The notes beneath the pieces were generated by a model that saw nothing but the letters and a program-made list of their open reading frames with translations, was not told the DNA's origin and ran no database searches. A stretch of DNA of 25,371 nt from Microcaldota archaeon. Lineage in GTDB: Archaea; Micrarchaeota; Micrarchaeia; Micrarchaeales; CABMGC01. Shown here piece by piece: positions 14,403 to 22,185 of the stretch. Location of the stretch: contig JAJYVC010000007.1 of assembly GCA_021792235.1 (NCBI GenBank), positions 1 to 25,371 on the forward strand, in the 5' to 3' direction. Positions within the stretch are counted from its first letter, which is position 1, and each line of letters opens with the position of its first letter. The position numbers and the translations under genes are program-made.

Positions 14403-15533
14403 ATGAGCGAGCTAATAGACGCAGTAAACAATGCATCTCTGGAGGAAGTCAGGTGGCTGATAGAGCAAGGTGCGAATGTAAACGGTACCGATGCTTTTGG
14501 AAAGACTCCGCTCATATGGGCTGCGAAGGGCGGAATGGCAGATATTTCCAGGCTTCTCATAGAGTCTGGTGCAGAGATAGACTTTAAGGATGATCCAAAC
14601 CACAAGACCGCACTCATGTACACGAACAATCTTGCCACAGCCAGACTGCTCCTTGAGCATGGTGCAGATCCCAACTTAAAATACACTGATACGCGCACGC
14701 TGCTGGTGAAGCATGTGGAAGAGGGAAATATCGGGTTTGTCAGGCTTCTGCTTGAAAATGGTGCTGATCCTAATATTGCAGACAGCTCAGGTAAGACTGC
14801 GCTGACTGCATCGGTAAAAACAGGAAATATTAGGATTATAGAATTGCTTATCGACCACAATGCAGATGTAAATGCCAGTGAAAGGTATAACGGAACTGCA
14901 TTGATGCATACCAAGAATGCAGAGGTCATCAAGTTCCTATTGAAAAAAGGGGCAGAGGTAGAAGCGGTGGACAGTTCGGGAATGACTGCCCTCATGCGTG
15001 CAGCAAGTGACGGTCATGTGGAAAACGTACGGCTATTGCTTGAGTACAATGCAAATCCAAACGCAAGGGAGTCTAGAGGCAGAACCCCGCTCATGTATGC
15101 TGCGAGGAATAACGCGATGGCTGTGGCCGAGCTACTGCTAGAGCACGGGGCAGTGATAGATACCACAGAAAATGCCGGAAAGACTGCACTGATGTGGGCC
15201 GCAACGAAAGGACATATAATGATGTTGAGATTTCTTGTAAACAAAGGTGCAGATGTAAACCGTCAGAGCAAAACCGGTACAACTGCCTTGATACAGGCAG
15301 CAGCCCACGCTAACAGGAGTGCCGTAAAGATGCTTCTGGATCTGGATGCAAATCAGTTCACGAGAAATAGTTTGGGCCAGACTGCATACGATGTTGCATA
15401 TTCAAGAGGCCATACTACGGTAACAGAACTTCTCCAAAACCCCGCAGAGATAGCAGATGTCCTGCGGAAGGGTGGTGAAGCGCTTCAAAAACTGCGGCGC
15501 GAGATAGCTAGAAAGAAGAGGGTGGCACATTGA
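14403..15533 (+). CDS. Ankyrin-repeat protein (about ten repeats)
   Basis: 376 residues, almost entirely ankyrin repeats of about 33 residues from residue 2 to 340. Clear examples are FGKTPLIWAAKGGMADISRL, SGMTALMRAASDGHVENVRL, RGRTPLMYAARNNAMAVAEL and AGKTALMWAATKGHIMMLRF. One repeat is shortened (HKTALMYTNNLATARLLLEHG) and another similarly (NGTALMHTKNAEVIKFLLKKG), giving irregular spacing. No signal peptide or enzymatic domain is present. The end, residues about 350-376, is a basic helix (GEALQKLRREIARKKR) shared with the next protein. The next gene overlaps its stop (TTGA). Expected role: protein-protein interaction; the partner is unknown. Confidence 0.9.
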   Translation: MSELIDAVNNASLEEVRWLIEQGANVNGTDAFGKTPLIWAAKGGMADISRLLIESGAEIDFKDDPNHKTALMYTNNLATARLLLEHGADPNLKYTDTRTLLVKHVEEGNIGFVRLLLENGADPNIADSSGKTALTASVKTGNIRIIELLIDHNADVNASERYNGTALMHTKNAEVIKFLLKKGAEVEAVDSSGMTALMRAASDGHVENVRLLLEYNANPNARESRGRTPLMYAARNNAMAVAELLLEHGAVIDTTENAGKTALMWAATKGHIMMLRFLVNKGADVNRQSKTGTTALIQAAAHANRSAVKMLLDLDANQFTRNSLGQTAYDVAYSRGHTTVTELLQNPAEIADVLRKGGEALQKLRREIARKKRVAH

Positions 15534-16408
15534 ACGAATTGCACAGGATGGTTATAGAAGCCGTGAAAAAGCTTGATGTGAAGACCATTACAGATATAGG
15601 CAAGGCATATCTGTTTTCAGGAAGCCTCGGAGCTGCTTTCCGCGATTCAGATGGAAAAAGTCTATTAATGTACGCGGCTATGGAAGGCCGTATCGATGCC
15701 GTAGCGCAGAGGATCAGGAAGGGTGAAGAAATTGATGCAAGGGACAATTATGGCAACAGTACGCTTGTTTATGCGGTAAAGAGAAGGGATATGCGCATGG
15801 CAGCGTTTCTGCTTGATCACGGTGCTGATGTAGATATCACAGATGGAAAGGGTAGGACTCCACTGATGATAGCAGCTTCTGAGACTCGTGATAATGCCAT
15901 GGCACACGTGCTGCTATCAAAGGGTGCTGACCAATCAAAGGTTGACAATGAAGGTGCAACCGCGCTTATACACGCGGTAAGATCAGATAGCGACTATGTG
16001 GCGAAGCTGCTGGTTGACAACGGCGCAGACGTGAATGCAAGAACTGGTTCGGGCTATACGCCGATTCTGTATGCTGTCCATAACAGGTCAGCAAAGATCG
16101 TGGCTATCCTCATATCGAAAAACGCGGAGCTTGATGTCAAGAATGCGAATGGACGCACTGCAATCATGCAAGCAGCTTATACAGGAAATGTTGAGATAGT
16201 GAGGACCCTAGCCGACGGCGGTGCGGATTTGCTGGTGACAGACGACTACGGCAAAACTGCATATGATCTTGCATGCGAAAGGGGACACAACATGGTCATT
16301 GATTTCCTTCGCAGTCGCATGATAAGCGAACCACTGGAGAGAAGCAGCGATGCTCTTGCAAGCCTTAAAAGAAGCATTGCCAGACATAGAAGAGCGCATG
16401 AACCATAA
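15530..16408 (+). CDS. Ankyrin-repeat protein (about seven repeats), coupled to the previous one
   Basis: 292 residues. Repeats run from about residue 38 to 260, for example YGNSTLVYAVKRRDMRMAAF, KGRTPLMIAASETRDNAMAH, EGATALIHAVRSDSDYVAKL and NGRTAIMQAAYTGNVEIVRT. The first 35 residues are a non-repeat helix. The tail SSDALASLKRSIARHRR aligns with the tail of the upstream protein. The TTG at 15530 is chosen because GGGTGG lies about 5 nt upstream and the TTGA overlap indicates coupling; ATG 15548 is the alternative. A promoter follows the gene, so the unit ends here. Confidence 0.88.
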   Translation: MNELHRMVIEAVKKLDVKTITDIGKAYLFSGSLGAAFRDSDGKSLLMYAAMEGRIDAVAQRIRKGEEIDARDNYGNSTLVYAVKRRDMRMAAFLLDHGADVDITDGKGRTPLMIAASETRDNAMAHVLLSKGADQSKVDNEGATALIHAVRSDSDYVAKLLVDNGADVNARTGSGYTPILYAVHNRSAKIVAILISKNAELDVKNANGRTAIMQAAYTGNVEIVRTLADGGADLLVTDDYGKTAYDLACERGHNMVIDFLRSRMISEPLERSSDALASLKRSIARHRRAHEP

Positions 16409-16446
16409 TAACAAAAAATTTTACTATCTTGCAATAATTAAGAAAA

Positions 16447-16455
16447 TTTATATAT
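16447..16455 (+). promoter_or_regulatory. TATA box of the LRV/TPR-like operon
   Basis: TTTATATAT, preceded by an A-rich BRE-like stretch. The transcript start near 16476 gives a very short leader before ATG 16484. Confidence 0.6.
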
Positions 16456-16483
16456 CATGTTTTAGAAGAATAGGTTGATTGCG

Positions 16484-16918
16484 ATGGCAACAAATGTGGC
16501 AAACAAGCAGCTTGAACGCGCAAGGGATATGAATACGTTACCTAGGAAGCTCCATGAATTATCTTTGTCGCACGATCCTGAGATCAGGCTTGCTGTAGCA
16601 TCGAACCCTGCCACATCAACGTACACTCTCAGGGACATAATTGCACGGGAAAGCAAAGAAACCCAGAGCCACGAATATGATACTATTGACATGAATTCTG
16701 AAGGGCATTACATAAGCAAAGTCCATAAAGTTGCGAAGGATGGCCGCGTTCTCAATGCTGCAAGAAGGAATCTCAAGAATAGACTTTTAGAAGCAATAGA
16801 TCCAGATACTCCGCTACAAATCGTAAAGTCGCTGCTAAGAGACGATCACGATCGTGAGGTTTCGGACAGAGCGGCATTCAATATAATATCAAGGCTACTC
16901 TCAGGAAGCGCGAGGTAA
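16484..16918 (+). CDS. Helical-repeat protein with a leucine-rich-variant-like (LRV/HEAT) unit
   Basis: 144 residues. The segment LSLSHDPEIRLAVASNPATS, then TYTLRDIIA, has the LRV signature ('A.dpd.rvR..vA.Np.tp...L..l'), and the C-terminus (DPDTPLQIVKSLLRDDHDREVSDRAAFNII) looks like a second, looser unit. No catalytic motif. An in-frame TTG at 16475 exists, but ATG 16484 is preferred. It is the first gene of a three-gene operon, 4 nt before the TPR-like gene. Function unknown; the assignment rests on repeat pattern only. Confidence 0.7.
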   Translation: MATNVANKQLERARDMNTLPRKLHELSLSHDPEIRLAVASNPATSTYTLRDIIARESKETQSHEYDTIDMNSEGHYISKVHKVAKDGRVLNAARRNLKNRLLEAIDPDTPLQIVKSLLRDDHDREVSDRAAFNIISRLLSGSAR

Positions 16919-16922
16919 TCTT

Positions 16923-17483
16923 ATGATTCATGGAAAATCACAGCACAATGTGCCTGGGGAGGTATCGGCGTACCTTAGAACTTTCAAGGTCCATGTAGAG
17001 GAAGGCAACCGGGTTCAGCTTAATGTAGAGGCTCTCAAAACATATGAGCGCAGTCTTTCAGATGCTGGATCACTTTGGCATGCTGCAAAGCTAACGGAAA
17101 GCGGCGCGGATATGCTCCTGGGCAACGGATTTTATGACGAAGCGCATGATCTCTACAGGATAGCAGCTTTAAGATATTTCGGGCTTGCTTTCAAGGAAAG
17201 TCGCATGGATGGCAATTTCATTGATGCATCTGCGTTATTCGACAGATCCGCTAGGATATATGGTGGAATACTTGGTGATGAAAAGATGTACCTGACAGCC
17301 ATGCAGGCGTCCGCAGAATGCCTGACTGAGGAAGCCAAAGCAGGCAGCAGCATACTCTCTGTCATGCTTCTGGACAGGGCAGCTGAGTATTACCGGCGAA
17401 TAGGAGACGTAGAGCACTATGCAGAATGCGCACTTGAGTCTGGACTGATGCGCAACGATATAATCGAAGAGAAGAGAGATTGA
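16923..17483 (+). CDS. TPR-like (SNAP-like) helical protein
   Basis: 186 residues, all-helical by composition. Units such as AAKLTESGADMLLGNGFYDEAHDLYRIA, ASALFDRSARIYGGI and LLDRAAEYYRRIGDVEHYAECALESG show the alternating small-residue/Tyr pattern of TPR and alpha-SNAP repeats. No signal peptide or active-site motif is visible. It sits between two LRV-like genes in one operon, so a scaffold role is plausible. Not recognised as a named family. Confidence 0.7.
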   Translation: MIHGKSQHNVPGEVSAYLRTFKVHVEEGNRVQLNVEALKTYERSLSDAGSLWHAAKLTESGADMLLGNGFYDEAHDLYRIAALRYFGLAFKESRMDGNFIDASALFDRSARIYGGILGDEKMYLTAMQASAECLTEEAKAGSSILSVMLLDRAAEYYRRIGDVEHYAECALESGLMRNDIIEEKRD

Positions 17484-17496
17484 GAGGTCTGGAGGC

Positions 17497-17997
17497 ATGT
17501 TTAGACGTATATCTGATAGCAAGTCGGCGAGACAGACGCTTCTCAGATCGTGCGAGGAATCCTGGGATTTGACACCAAGTTCACTGGAACATCTAATAAG
17601 GGAGGCATACCCCAATGCAAAGAGATCTTACAGGAAGCAGTTGAAGGAGGCGTTGCGGATAGACCCGAAGAAAGAGGTCCAAAGGATCATAGAAATATCC
17701 AAAACAAAGGATTACAACATACTAGAGATACTTGTCAGAAAGCCGGGAATGCCGCAATTGGCAATATTCAATGCGATAAGACCTGGGAATCCAAAGGAGA
17801 TTTTGCTTTATGCACTTGCCCATAACTCAAGCGGATTCGTAGTTGAATCTGCCCTACGCAGCAACGACAGGGATGTTGTAAATGCCGCTGTGTCAAATCC
17901 TGACACAAATCCGTTAATCGCTCTGGATGTGATAGACTCTGGCATGGCGGATCAGGACGCTATAGCTTCAAGGCTTGAGGAAATGTTCAAGAGATAG
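17497..17997 (+). CDS. Second LRV-like helical-repeat protein
   Basis: 166 residues. The N-terminal 60 are basic and helical. Residues about 90-155 carry repeats PKEILLYALAHNSSGFVVESAL, then RSNDRDVVNAAVSNPDTNPLIALDVI. The 'VSNPDTNPLIAL' piece parallels 'ASNPATSTYTL' in the first gene of the operon, suggesting distant paralogy. GAGAGGT at 17482-17488 overlaps the upstream stop and lies 8 nt before the ATG. Last gene of the operon; a convergent operon follows after 87 nt with no obvious strong hairpin. Confidence 0.7.
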   Translation: MFRRISDSKSARQTLLRSCEESWDLTPSSLEHLIREAYPNAKRSYRKQLKEALRIDPKKEVQRIIEISKTKDYNILEILVRKPGMPQLAIFNAIRPGNPKEILLYALAHNSSGFVVESALRSNDRDVVNAAVSNPDTNPLIALDVIDSGMADQDAIASRLEEMFKR

Positions 17998-18084
17998 TCG
18001 CAGCGCAAAACTATTTGTTGTGTGGGTCTGCGGATCTGTCTTTTTCATTAAGGATCCAAAGCGTATTCTATTCAGGTTCTGCAG

Positions 18085-18744
18085 TTATCTTCTGAAAAGC
18101 GAGATTATTGCCGCACACTCCTTTTCGGTAAGTATGCCTTCATTGAGCGCGCCTCTTGCCAATGACGTCACGTCTCTTATGTCTCTGTCCTTCGGGAACG
18201 GACGCATGCCTAAAGGGTCTGGGTCAACCAGTCTTGTTCCACTTGCTGTCACTAAGGTGTTTTCCGTAGTAAAATCGCCATACGCTGCAGACTTTGAGTG
18301 CACCAGAGCTATTGTATCTGCCACCTGTATGAGGGCAGATCTGATTACTGCAACGCATTCGCTCCTGTTGCTGCCATCCAGGCCGTGGTAGTACTCCACT
18401 AGGGGTCTGCCGTTTATGAACTCTGAAAAGTATCCTATGGTCTTGTCCTCCCAATCAACTATCCTGAACAATGGCTTTGAGAATACTGCAGGATCTATGG
18501 CATATAGCTGCTTGAGAGAATCATACTCATAACTAAGTGTGCCTCTTATTCTAGCCCTCCTAAAATGGCCTTGAGGTACTGCCGCCTCGTACTCAGCATC
18601 ATGCGCCTTAAGAAACACGCTTTTTGGATCTATGCCTGCACTTGCCATCTTGCATTCAAGTGATCTTGGACTATTTACCACTATTGCCCTTTCCTGATTT
18701 TGCAGATTCCTGATAAGATGCGGCACATGTATCATCCCATTCAA
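18085..18744 (-). CDS. Protein-kinase-like (PKL) fold protein
   Basis: 219 residues. The catalytic loop AAYGDFTTENTLV has D157 and N162 at the D-x4-N spacing of kinases; the usual His is Tyr. RLVDPDPLG (D174) stands where DFG lies. Upstream, EYDSLKQLYAID, KPLFRIVDW and GYFSEFINGRPLVEYY fit the APH/RIO/Bud32-type N-lobe to hinge ('E...L..L', 'P.....d', 'f.Efi.G.pL'). No glycine-rich loop is obvious, and the N-lobe Lys may be in VFLKAHD. It may be a small active kinase or a pseudokinase. It is the third gene of a minus-strand operon with a 4-nt ATGA overlap with the orphan before it. Confidence 0.65.
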   Translation of the reverse strand: MNGMIHVPHLIRNLQNQERAIVVNSPRSLECKMASAGIDPKSVFLKAHDAEYEAAVPQGHFRRARIRGTLSYEYDSLKQLYAIDPAVFSKPLFRIVDWEDKTIGYFSEFINGRPLVEYYHGLDGSNRSECVAVIRSALIQVADTIALVHSKSAAYGDFTTENTLVTASGTRLVDPDPLGMRPFPKDRDIRDVTSLARGALNEGILTEKECAAIISLFRR

Positions 18745-19454
18745 TGGATTCTCCTTCTCGGAATCCTAGGACCGAAATCCACCTTGCTGATTTTTTCTGT
18801 GTACTTGTTTATGAGCCTAATTATCTCTTCTGAATCACCATGCAGCTTATCTGCCGCAAGACCAAGCTTGACTGCAGTCGTTGCATCCTTTAGCTGCCCC
18901 GTAATCGAACTTACCAGCCGGCCAATCCCCATCTCTATGGCAGATGCACATCTGTCTGCAAAGGTGTCTGCTCGTTCTGAAGGCATCGGTATCTCAGATA
19001 TCTTATTTGCTATTGCAAGCTCTTCCATGAACCCCCCGAATGCCTCTGGTATTGCACCATTAAATGCGCTCTCAGTGCCCCTTTTGAAGCGCTCTACTAC
19101 TCCGATACCAATTCCTTCAATGCTCTTGGCAGCAAACGGATCCTCCTTTTTTATTCTCACGAACTCGTGTGATCCGCGCAAGAGGCGCTCATCGAAAATG
19201 TCAGGTATATCGCGGTGCAATCGTCTGTGCGCTTTGCCGAACTCGTACATTATGCTCTTGGCAGCTTCACTTGCCGCCACTCGAATGCGATCTGTCCTAG
19301 TATCCTTCCATTCAGATTCATTTCTTTGCGCAGTTTCGTAGTAATCCGAGTTGCCCCAGCGCTGCGTGGGAGATACGGACGCATATCTGTCGCCAAAAAT
19401 TACTCTGAGTTCGGCACCACTCGATGTCCTTCTAATCATACGATGACCAATCAT
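18741..19454 (-). CDS. Orphan protein, unknown
   Basis: 237 residues, no family recognised. The N-terminal 25 are basic and strand-like (SSGAELRVIFGDRYASVSP). The rest is predicted helical, with a Gly-rich patch SIEGIGIGVVERFKRG and an amphipathic region around GIGRLVSSITGQLKDAT, and the end is basic (GPRIPRRRIH). No transmembrane segment or catalytic motif is seen. It overlaps both neighbours by 4 nt (18741-18744, 19451-19454), so the three proteins are made together and may act as a complex or as kinase plus substrate. Confidence 0.7.
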   Translation of the reverse strand: MIGHRMIRRTSSGAELRVIFGDRYASVSPTQRWGNSDYYETAQRNESEWKDTRTDRIRVAASEAAKSIMYEFGKAHRRLHRDIPDIFDERLLRGSHEFVRIKKEDPFAAKSIEGIGIGVVERFKRGTESAFNGAIPEAFGGFMEELAIANKISEIPMPSERADTFADRCASAIEMGIGRLVSSITGQLKDATTAVKLGLAADKLHGDSEEIIRLINKYTEKISKVDFGPRIPRRRIH

Positions 19455-19771
19455 TGTCTGCGGGTAGAAAATAATTCAAGACTGCGGACAGCTGCATCAA
19501 CATTTTCTAGCAGCTTCGATGCCCGCAAGGCGATCTTATCATCATAAAAATCCGATGACGGATTTCTCTCTAGCATGCCGTTGCCTAATTGGTACCCGGA
19601 AGAAGCAATAAGTGCCTTGAGAATCGTCCTTGCACGCTTGTAATGCTTCTCTGCTTCTCCTTCGTCAACACCTATGTTCGACATTCCTATGTCGATGCGT
19701 GTCTCCGCCTTCCTGAGCATAGCTCCTCTGTCCATCATGCCCCTTATGTCAGATGCGCTTGGCACAGTCAT
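19451..19771 (-). CDS. Small helical orphan protein
   Basis: 106 residues, helical and charged. AEKHYKRARTILKALIASSG resembles a single TPR-like helix pair, and LRASKLLENVDAAVRSLELF is a second amphipathic segment. No named family. It is the first gene of the kinase-like operon. A TATA-like TAGTTTAAG on the minus strand (about 19794-19804) lies about 28 nt upstream, giving a leaderless start. Confidence 0.65.
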   Translation of the reverse strand: MTVPSASDIRGMMDRGAMLRKAETRIDIGMSNIGVDEGEAEKHYKRARTILKALIASSGYQLGNGMLERNPSSDFYDDKIALRASKLLENVDAAVRSLELFSTRRQ

Positions 19772-19919
19772 TCTAGCATATGACGTTAAATCATCTTAAA
19801 CTAAATTACTACTAAATGGCCACATATTTAAAGGCATTATAATATTCCCAATAAAACATAATTATTTGTAATTCTGGTACTTACGAAAAAATCAGTCAGA
19901 AACGACTTTTGTAGAAAAG

Positions 19920-19928
19920 GTTTAAATA
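19920..19928 (+). promoter_or_regulatory. TATA box of the winged-helix/ankyrin unit
   Basis: GTTTAAATA. The predicted transcript start near 19949 lies just before the 37-codon leader ORF at 19961. No separate box is seen nearer the winged-helix gene. Confidence 0.5.
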
Positions 19929-19960
19929 GGAGGATGATTAACCTATTTTTAAGTATTGAA

Positions 19961-20074
19961 ATGGCTGGCAAGATTCAGGATGTAAGGTTCATGGCACATG
20001 GAATGCCAACATCAATGTCAGTCATAGGAATATGGGGAACATTGAATAAGTATTGCCCCGTATTTGTTGCGTAA
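19961..20074 (+). CDS. Candidate 37-codon leader ORF
   Basis: ATG 19961 to TAA 20072-20074. The peptide begins MAGKIQDVRFMAHGMP and contains one Trp and one Cys. It lies 12 nt after the predicted transcript start and 37 nt before the winged-helix gene. Its stop codon overlaps the left arm of a hairpin that covers the next ribosome-binding site. A longer in-frame start at 19934 would precede the predicted transcript start. Could be a leader peptide, a small protein or chance. Confidence 0.4.
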   Translation: MAGKIQDVRFMAHGMPTSMSVIGIWGTLNKYCPVFVA

Positions 20075-20112
20075 GAGCTCAATACAAAAGACTTTTTTTC
20101 AAGGTGCTCTTA
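20072..20112 (+). promoter_or_regulatory. Hairpin masking the ribosome-binding site of the winged-helix gene
   Basis: TAAGAGC (20072-20078) is the exact reverse complement of GCTCTTA (20106-20112). The right arm spans the end of the GGTG Shine-Dalgarno (20103-20106) and the A of the ATG (20112). A run of seven T at 20093-20099 lies in the loop. Confidence 0.4.
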
Positions 20113-20465
20113 TGCAACTACCAAACGATACTATTAGGAACAAAGGATCAGGCTTAAAGGTTACTGACAAGGAGCTTACAATCCTTTATGAAATAGGTCT
20201 GGACCTGATTCCCACTGCTACGGAATTCGTAGAAGTTATCTCGTCTAAATACGGTGTATCCCAGAGCGGAGTATGGTATACTATAAAGAAGCTGAAGGCC
20301 GAGGGGCTTGTAGATTTCGCAGAAAAGGGAGAGGTCCACAGACCTCTGTCCCTCACCGATTTTGGCACTAAGTCAATTAGGAGCAAGGTTGTTGATGTTG
20401 AAAACAGGCAGTACCACTATATAATGAGCAACGTGGTGCCTGCTATCAAGACTAGAGGAGTTTGA
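20112..20465 (+). CDS. Winged-helix DNA-binding transcription regulator
   Basis: 117 residues. A helix-turn-helix spans about 35-67, with recognition helix YGVSQSGVWYTIKKLKAEGL. The wing is VDFAEKGEVHRPLSLTDFG. The pattern fits MarR/PadR-like or generic archaeal winged-helix proteins. The C-terminal 35 residues may dimerise. ATG 20112 is chosen for the AAGGTG motif 5 nt upstream; an in-frame TTG at 20064 lies inside the leader ORF. One nt separates it from the next ankyrin gene, so the ankyrin protein may modulate it. The only clear regulator in the island. Confidence 0.8.
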   Translation: MQLPNDTIRNKGSGLKVTDKELTILYEIGLDLIPTATEFVEVISSKYGVSQSGVWYTIKKLKAEGLVDFAEKGEVHRPLSLTDFGTKSIRSKVVDVENRQYHYIMSNVVPAIKTRGV

Positions 20466-20466
20466 G

Positions 20467-21024
20467 ATGGCCTTAGATATGCAGATGAAGAACGCGAGAC
20501 TGTCCAGTGCAGCGAATCTTGCCGCAGTGCACCGGGGAAATGAGAAGAGCGCAGCAGCGGCCGAGCAGAAGGCTTACAGCATAAGTCCGCTCACAAAAGC
20601 TGTGGTGAACAATGATATGGCATCAATAAGAGCTATAAGCGCGTCATTGGACCGTGGAGAAGTAACAGAGATGCTCTTCTTTGCAAGTGCGCTTAAGACA
20701 TCAACAGCAAAGACCATATTTGCACTGGTGGACAGCGGAGCAGATGTAGGGGCAAGGGACACGTTCGGGAGGACACCTCTTCATGACGCCGCATCGTTCG
20801 GCAATGTTGATACTGCAATAGCATTGGTAAAGGCAGGAGTGGACATAAATGCGGTAAGCCGTACTAGGGACACCGCTATGTTGGAGGCCGCCAAATTCAA
20901 GCATTATGACGTGGTGGCAGCACTCGTAGATATGCACGCAGATACTGAAATAAGGAATAGGTGGGGCAGGACAGCAGTTCCTGCTGTGGAAATGGCATCA
21001 CTGCTGAGGGCTAATGGAAGATGA
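20467..21024 (+). CDS. Small ankyrin-repeat protein
   Basis: 185 residues. The first 40 are Ala/Lys-rich and non-repeat. Three to four ankyrin repeats follow: SPLTKAVVNNDMASIRAI, LKTSTAKTIFALVDSGADVG, FGRTPLHDAASFGNVDTAIA and TRDTAMLEAAKFKHYDVVAA. It starts 1 nt after the winged-helix gene. A strong hairpin follows at 21060-21080. No basic tail like the 14403 and 15530 proteins. Confidence 0.87.
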   Translation: MALDMQMKNARLSSAANLAAVHRGNEKSAAAAEQKAYSISPLTKAVVNNDMASIRAISASLDRGEVTEMLFFASALKTSTAKTIFALVDSGADVGARDTFGRTPLHDAASFGNVDTAIALVKAGVDINAVSRTRDTAMLEAAKFKHYDVVAALVDMHADTEIRNRWGRTAVPAVEMASLLRANGR

Positions 21025-21059
21025 ATGCGACAACCAAAGGAAAAGAGGTTTAGGGTTTT

Positions 21060-21090
21060 GGCCTGCAGGATTTGCAGGCCCATATTTTTC
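21060..21090 (+). terminator. Terminator-like hairpin after the ankyrin gene
   Basis: GGCCTGCA (21060-21067) and TGCAGGCC (21073-21080) form a perfect 8-bp stem with a 5-nt loop, followed by CATATTTTTC. It is placed 35 nt after the stop at 21024. Confidence 0.65.
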
Positions 21091-21143
21091 TATGATTCTG
21101 CCAAAATAACAGACATTAGCAAATATTTGGTCATTTTAGGAGG

Positions 21144-21153
21144 ACTTAAATAG
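21144..21153 (+). promoter_or_regulatory. TATA box of the 79/240-residue gene pair
   Basis: ACTTAAATAG. The predicted transcript start is near 21174, right at a GTG (21175) and 10 nt before ATG 21184. Confidence 0.5.
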
Positions 21154-21183
21154 CAACGCAAGTAGAAAGCAATTGTGTCTTAC

Positions 21184-21414
21184 ATGACTACACAAAAAAC
21201 AGGCGATCAGTATGTGCAGCAGGCAAGAGACTTCCTTGCGGCTGAGAGGAATCCAGGAACAATAGCTGCAGCTGCAGGTGCCTTGACAATGGCAAAGGAG
21301 CTGTTCATGGCTGAAGGACGCCATGAGAAGGCACTTGGTCTGGACTCAATGAGATTGAATCTTCTGGGGAACAGGCTGGCCAGCGAGCTTTTCGCTGCCA
21401 AGAGATCAGTATAG
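21184..21414 (+). CDS. Small helical protein (single TPR-like unit)
   Basis: 76 residues from ATG 21184; a leaderless GTG at 21175 would add three. Helical and Ala-rich: YVQQARDFLAAERNPGTIAA and AKELFMAEGRHEKALGLDSM look like one TPR-like helix pair. No family recognised. It precedes the 240-residue gene by 24 nt and probably shares its transcript. Confidence 0.6.
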   Translation: MTTQKTGDQYVQQARDFLAAERNPGTIAAAAGALTMAKELFMAEGRHEKALGLDSMRLNLLGNRLASELFAAKRSV

Positions 21415-21438
21415 TAAGGGGATTGCATAAGGTCATCT

Positions 21439-22161
21439 ATGTTTGAATCGAGAGAAGGCAAGGCTCTCCGGAGCCAGATCTCAGAGATATCTGCTGCACT
21501 AGGGGATCTCTTAAGGGATAGTCATGCGCTTACTCGAAATCAGCGCAGGGAGATAGATCGCCTGATCGGGAAGGCTGACAGGATAAGTGAGCCTACCATC
21601 AGGATTAGGAGATCTGCAGACTACGCAGATAGGCTAAGGAATTTTTCTATGCTCAGAAGGAGCATGGAGGTAGCGCTTAGGGAATTTAGTCTTACAGCAG
21701 AGAATCGGAGCACTTCAAGAAGGGCGGTTGCAAGGACAGTTCCAGTGTCTAATGCCGAGGAGCAGGTAAGAATCAAGATAAAGACGAGGCCTGCAAGACC
21801 TATTGAATTTGAACGGCCTCAAAATGAGATTGTTCCAGAAGAGCAATCCTTCCCAGAAGCAAACATATCGTATCTAAGATCTGGACCAATACCAAAGATG
21901 CTGAAGAAGCTTCCTGAAGGCGAGCGTACCTTGGAGACTCTCGATGCTATAATAAGGCAGCGCGGTGGTAGCATAAAAAGACGCGAATTCATAGTGGCGC
22001 TGCAGCGCTGCAATGTCGATGCCGTGATAGACATAGCAGGGGACTACAAGCTAGTCAACAGAAACAACGGAAAGGCAGTGAAGATGAATAACGACGAAGG
22101 TGCATCGATAGGGGTTCCATACATGCTTAACATCATAAGAGAGCTCAGGCAGGCAAGGTAA
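21439..22161 (+). CDS. Orphan protein with possible C-terminal winged-helix-like region
   Basis: 240 residues. Residues 1-90 are a long charged helical region (coiled-coil-like, LLRDSHALTRNQRREIDRLI). Residues 95-150 are a Pro/Arg/Glu-rich linker. Residues 155-240 are compact (LETLDAIIRQRGGSIKRREF, then IVALQRCNVDAVIDIAGDYKLVNRN), resembling a winged-helix, but no motif is decisive. AAGGT about 6 nt upstream supports ATG 21439. It is cotranscribed with the small gene before it. Function unknown. Confidence 0.65.
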   Translation: MFESREGKALRSQISEISAALGDLLRDSHALTRNQRREIDRLIGKADRISEPTIRIRRSADYADRLRNFSMLRRSMEVALREFSLTAENRSTSRRAVARTVPVSNAEEQVRIKIKTRPARPIEFERPQNEIVPEEQSFPEANISYLRSGPIPKMLKKLPEGERTLETLDAIIRQRGGSIKRREFIVALQRCNVDAVIDIAGDYKLVNRNNGKAVKMNNDEGASIGVPYMLNIIRELRQAR

Positions 22162-22185
22162 TCCTGGATCTGGCGTGGTGATGTT

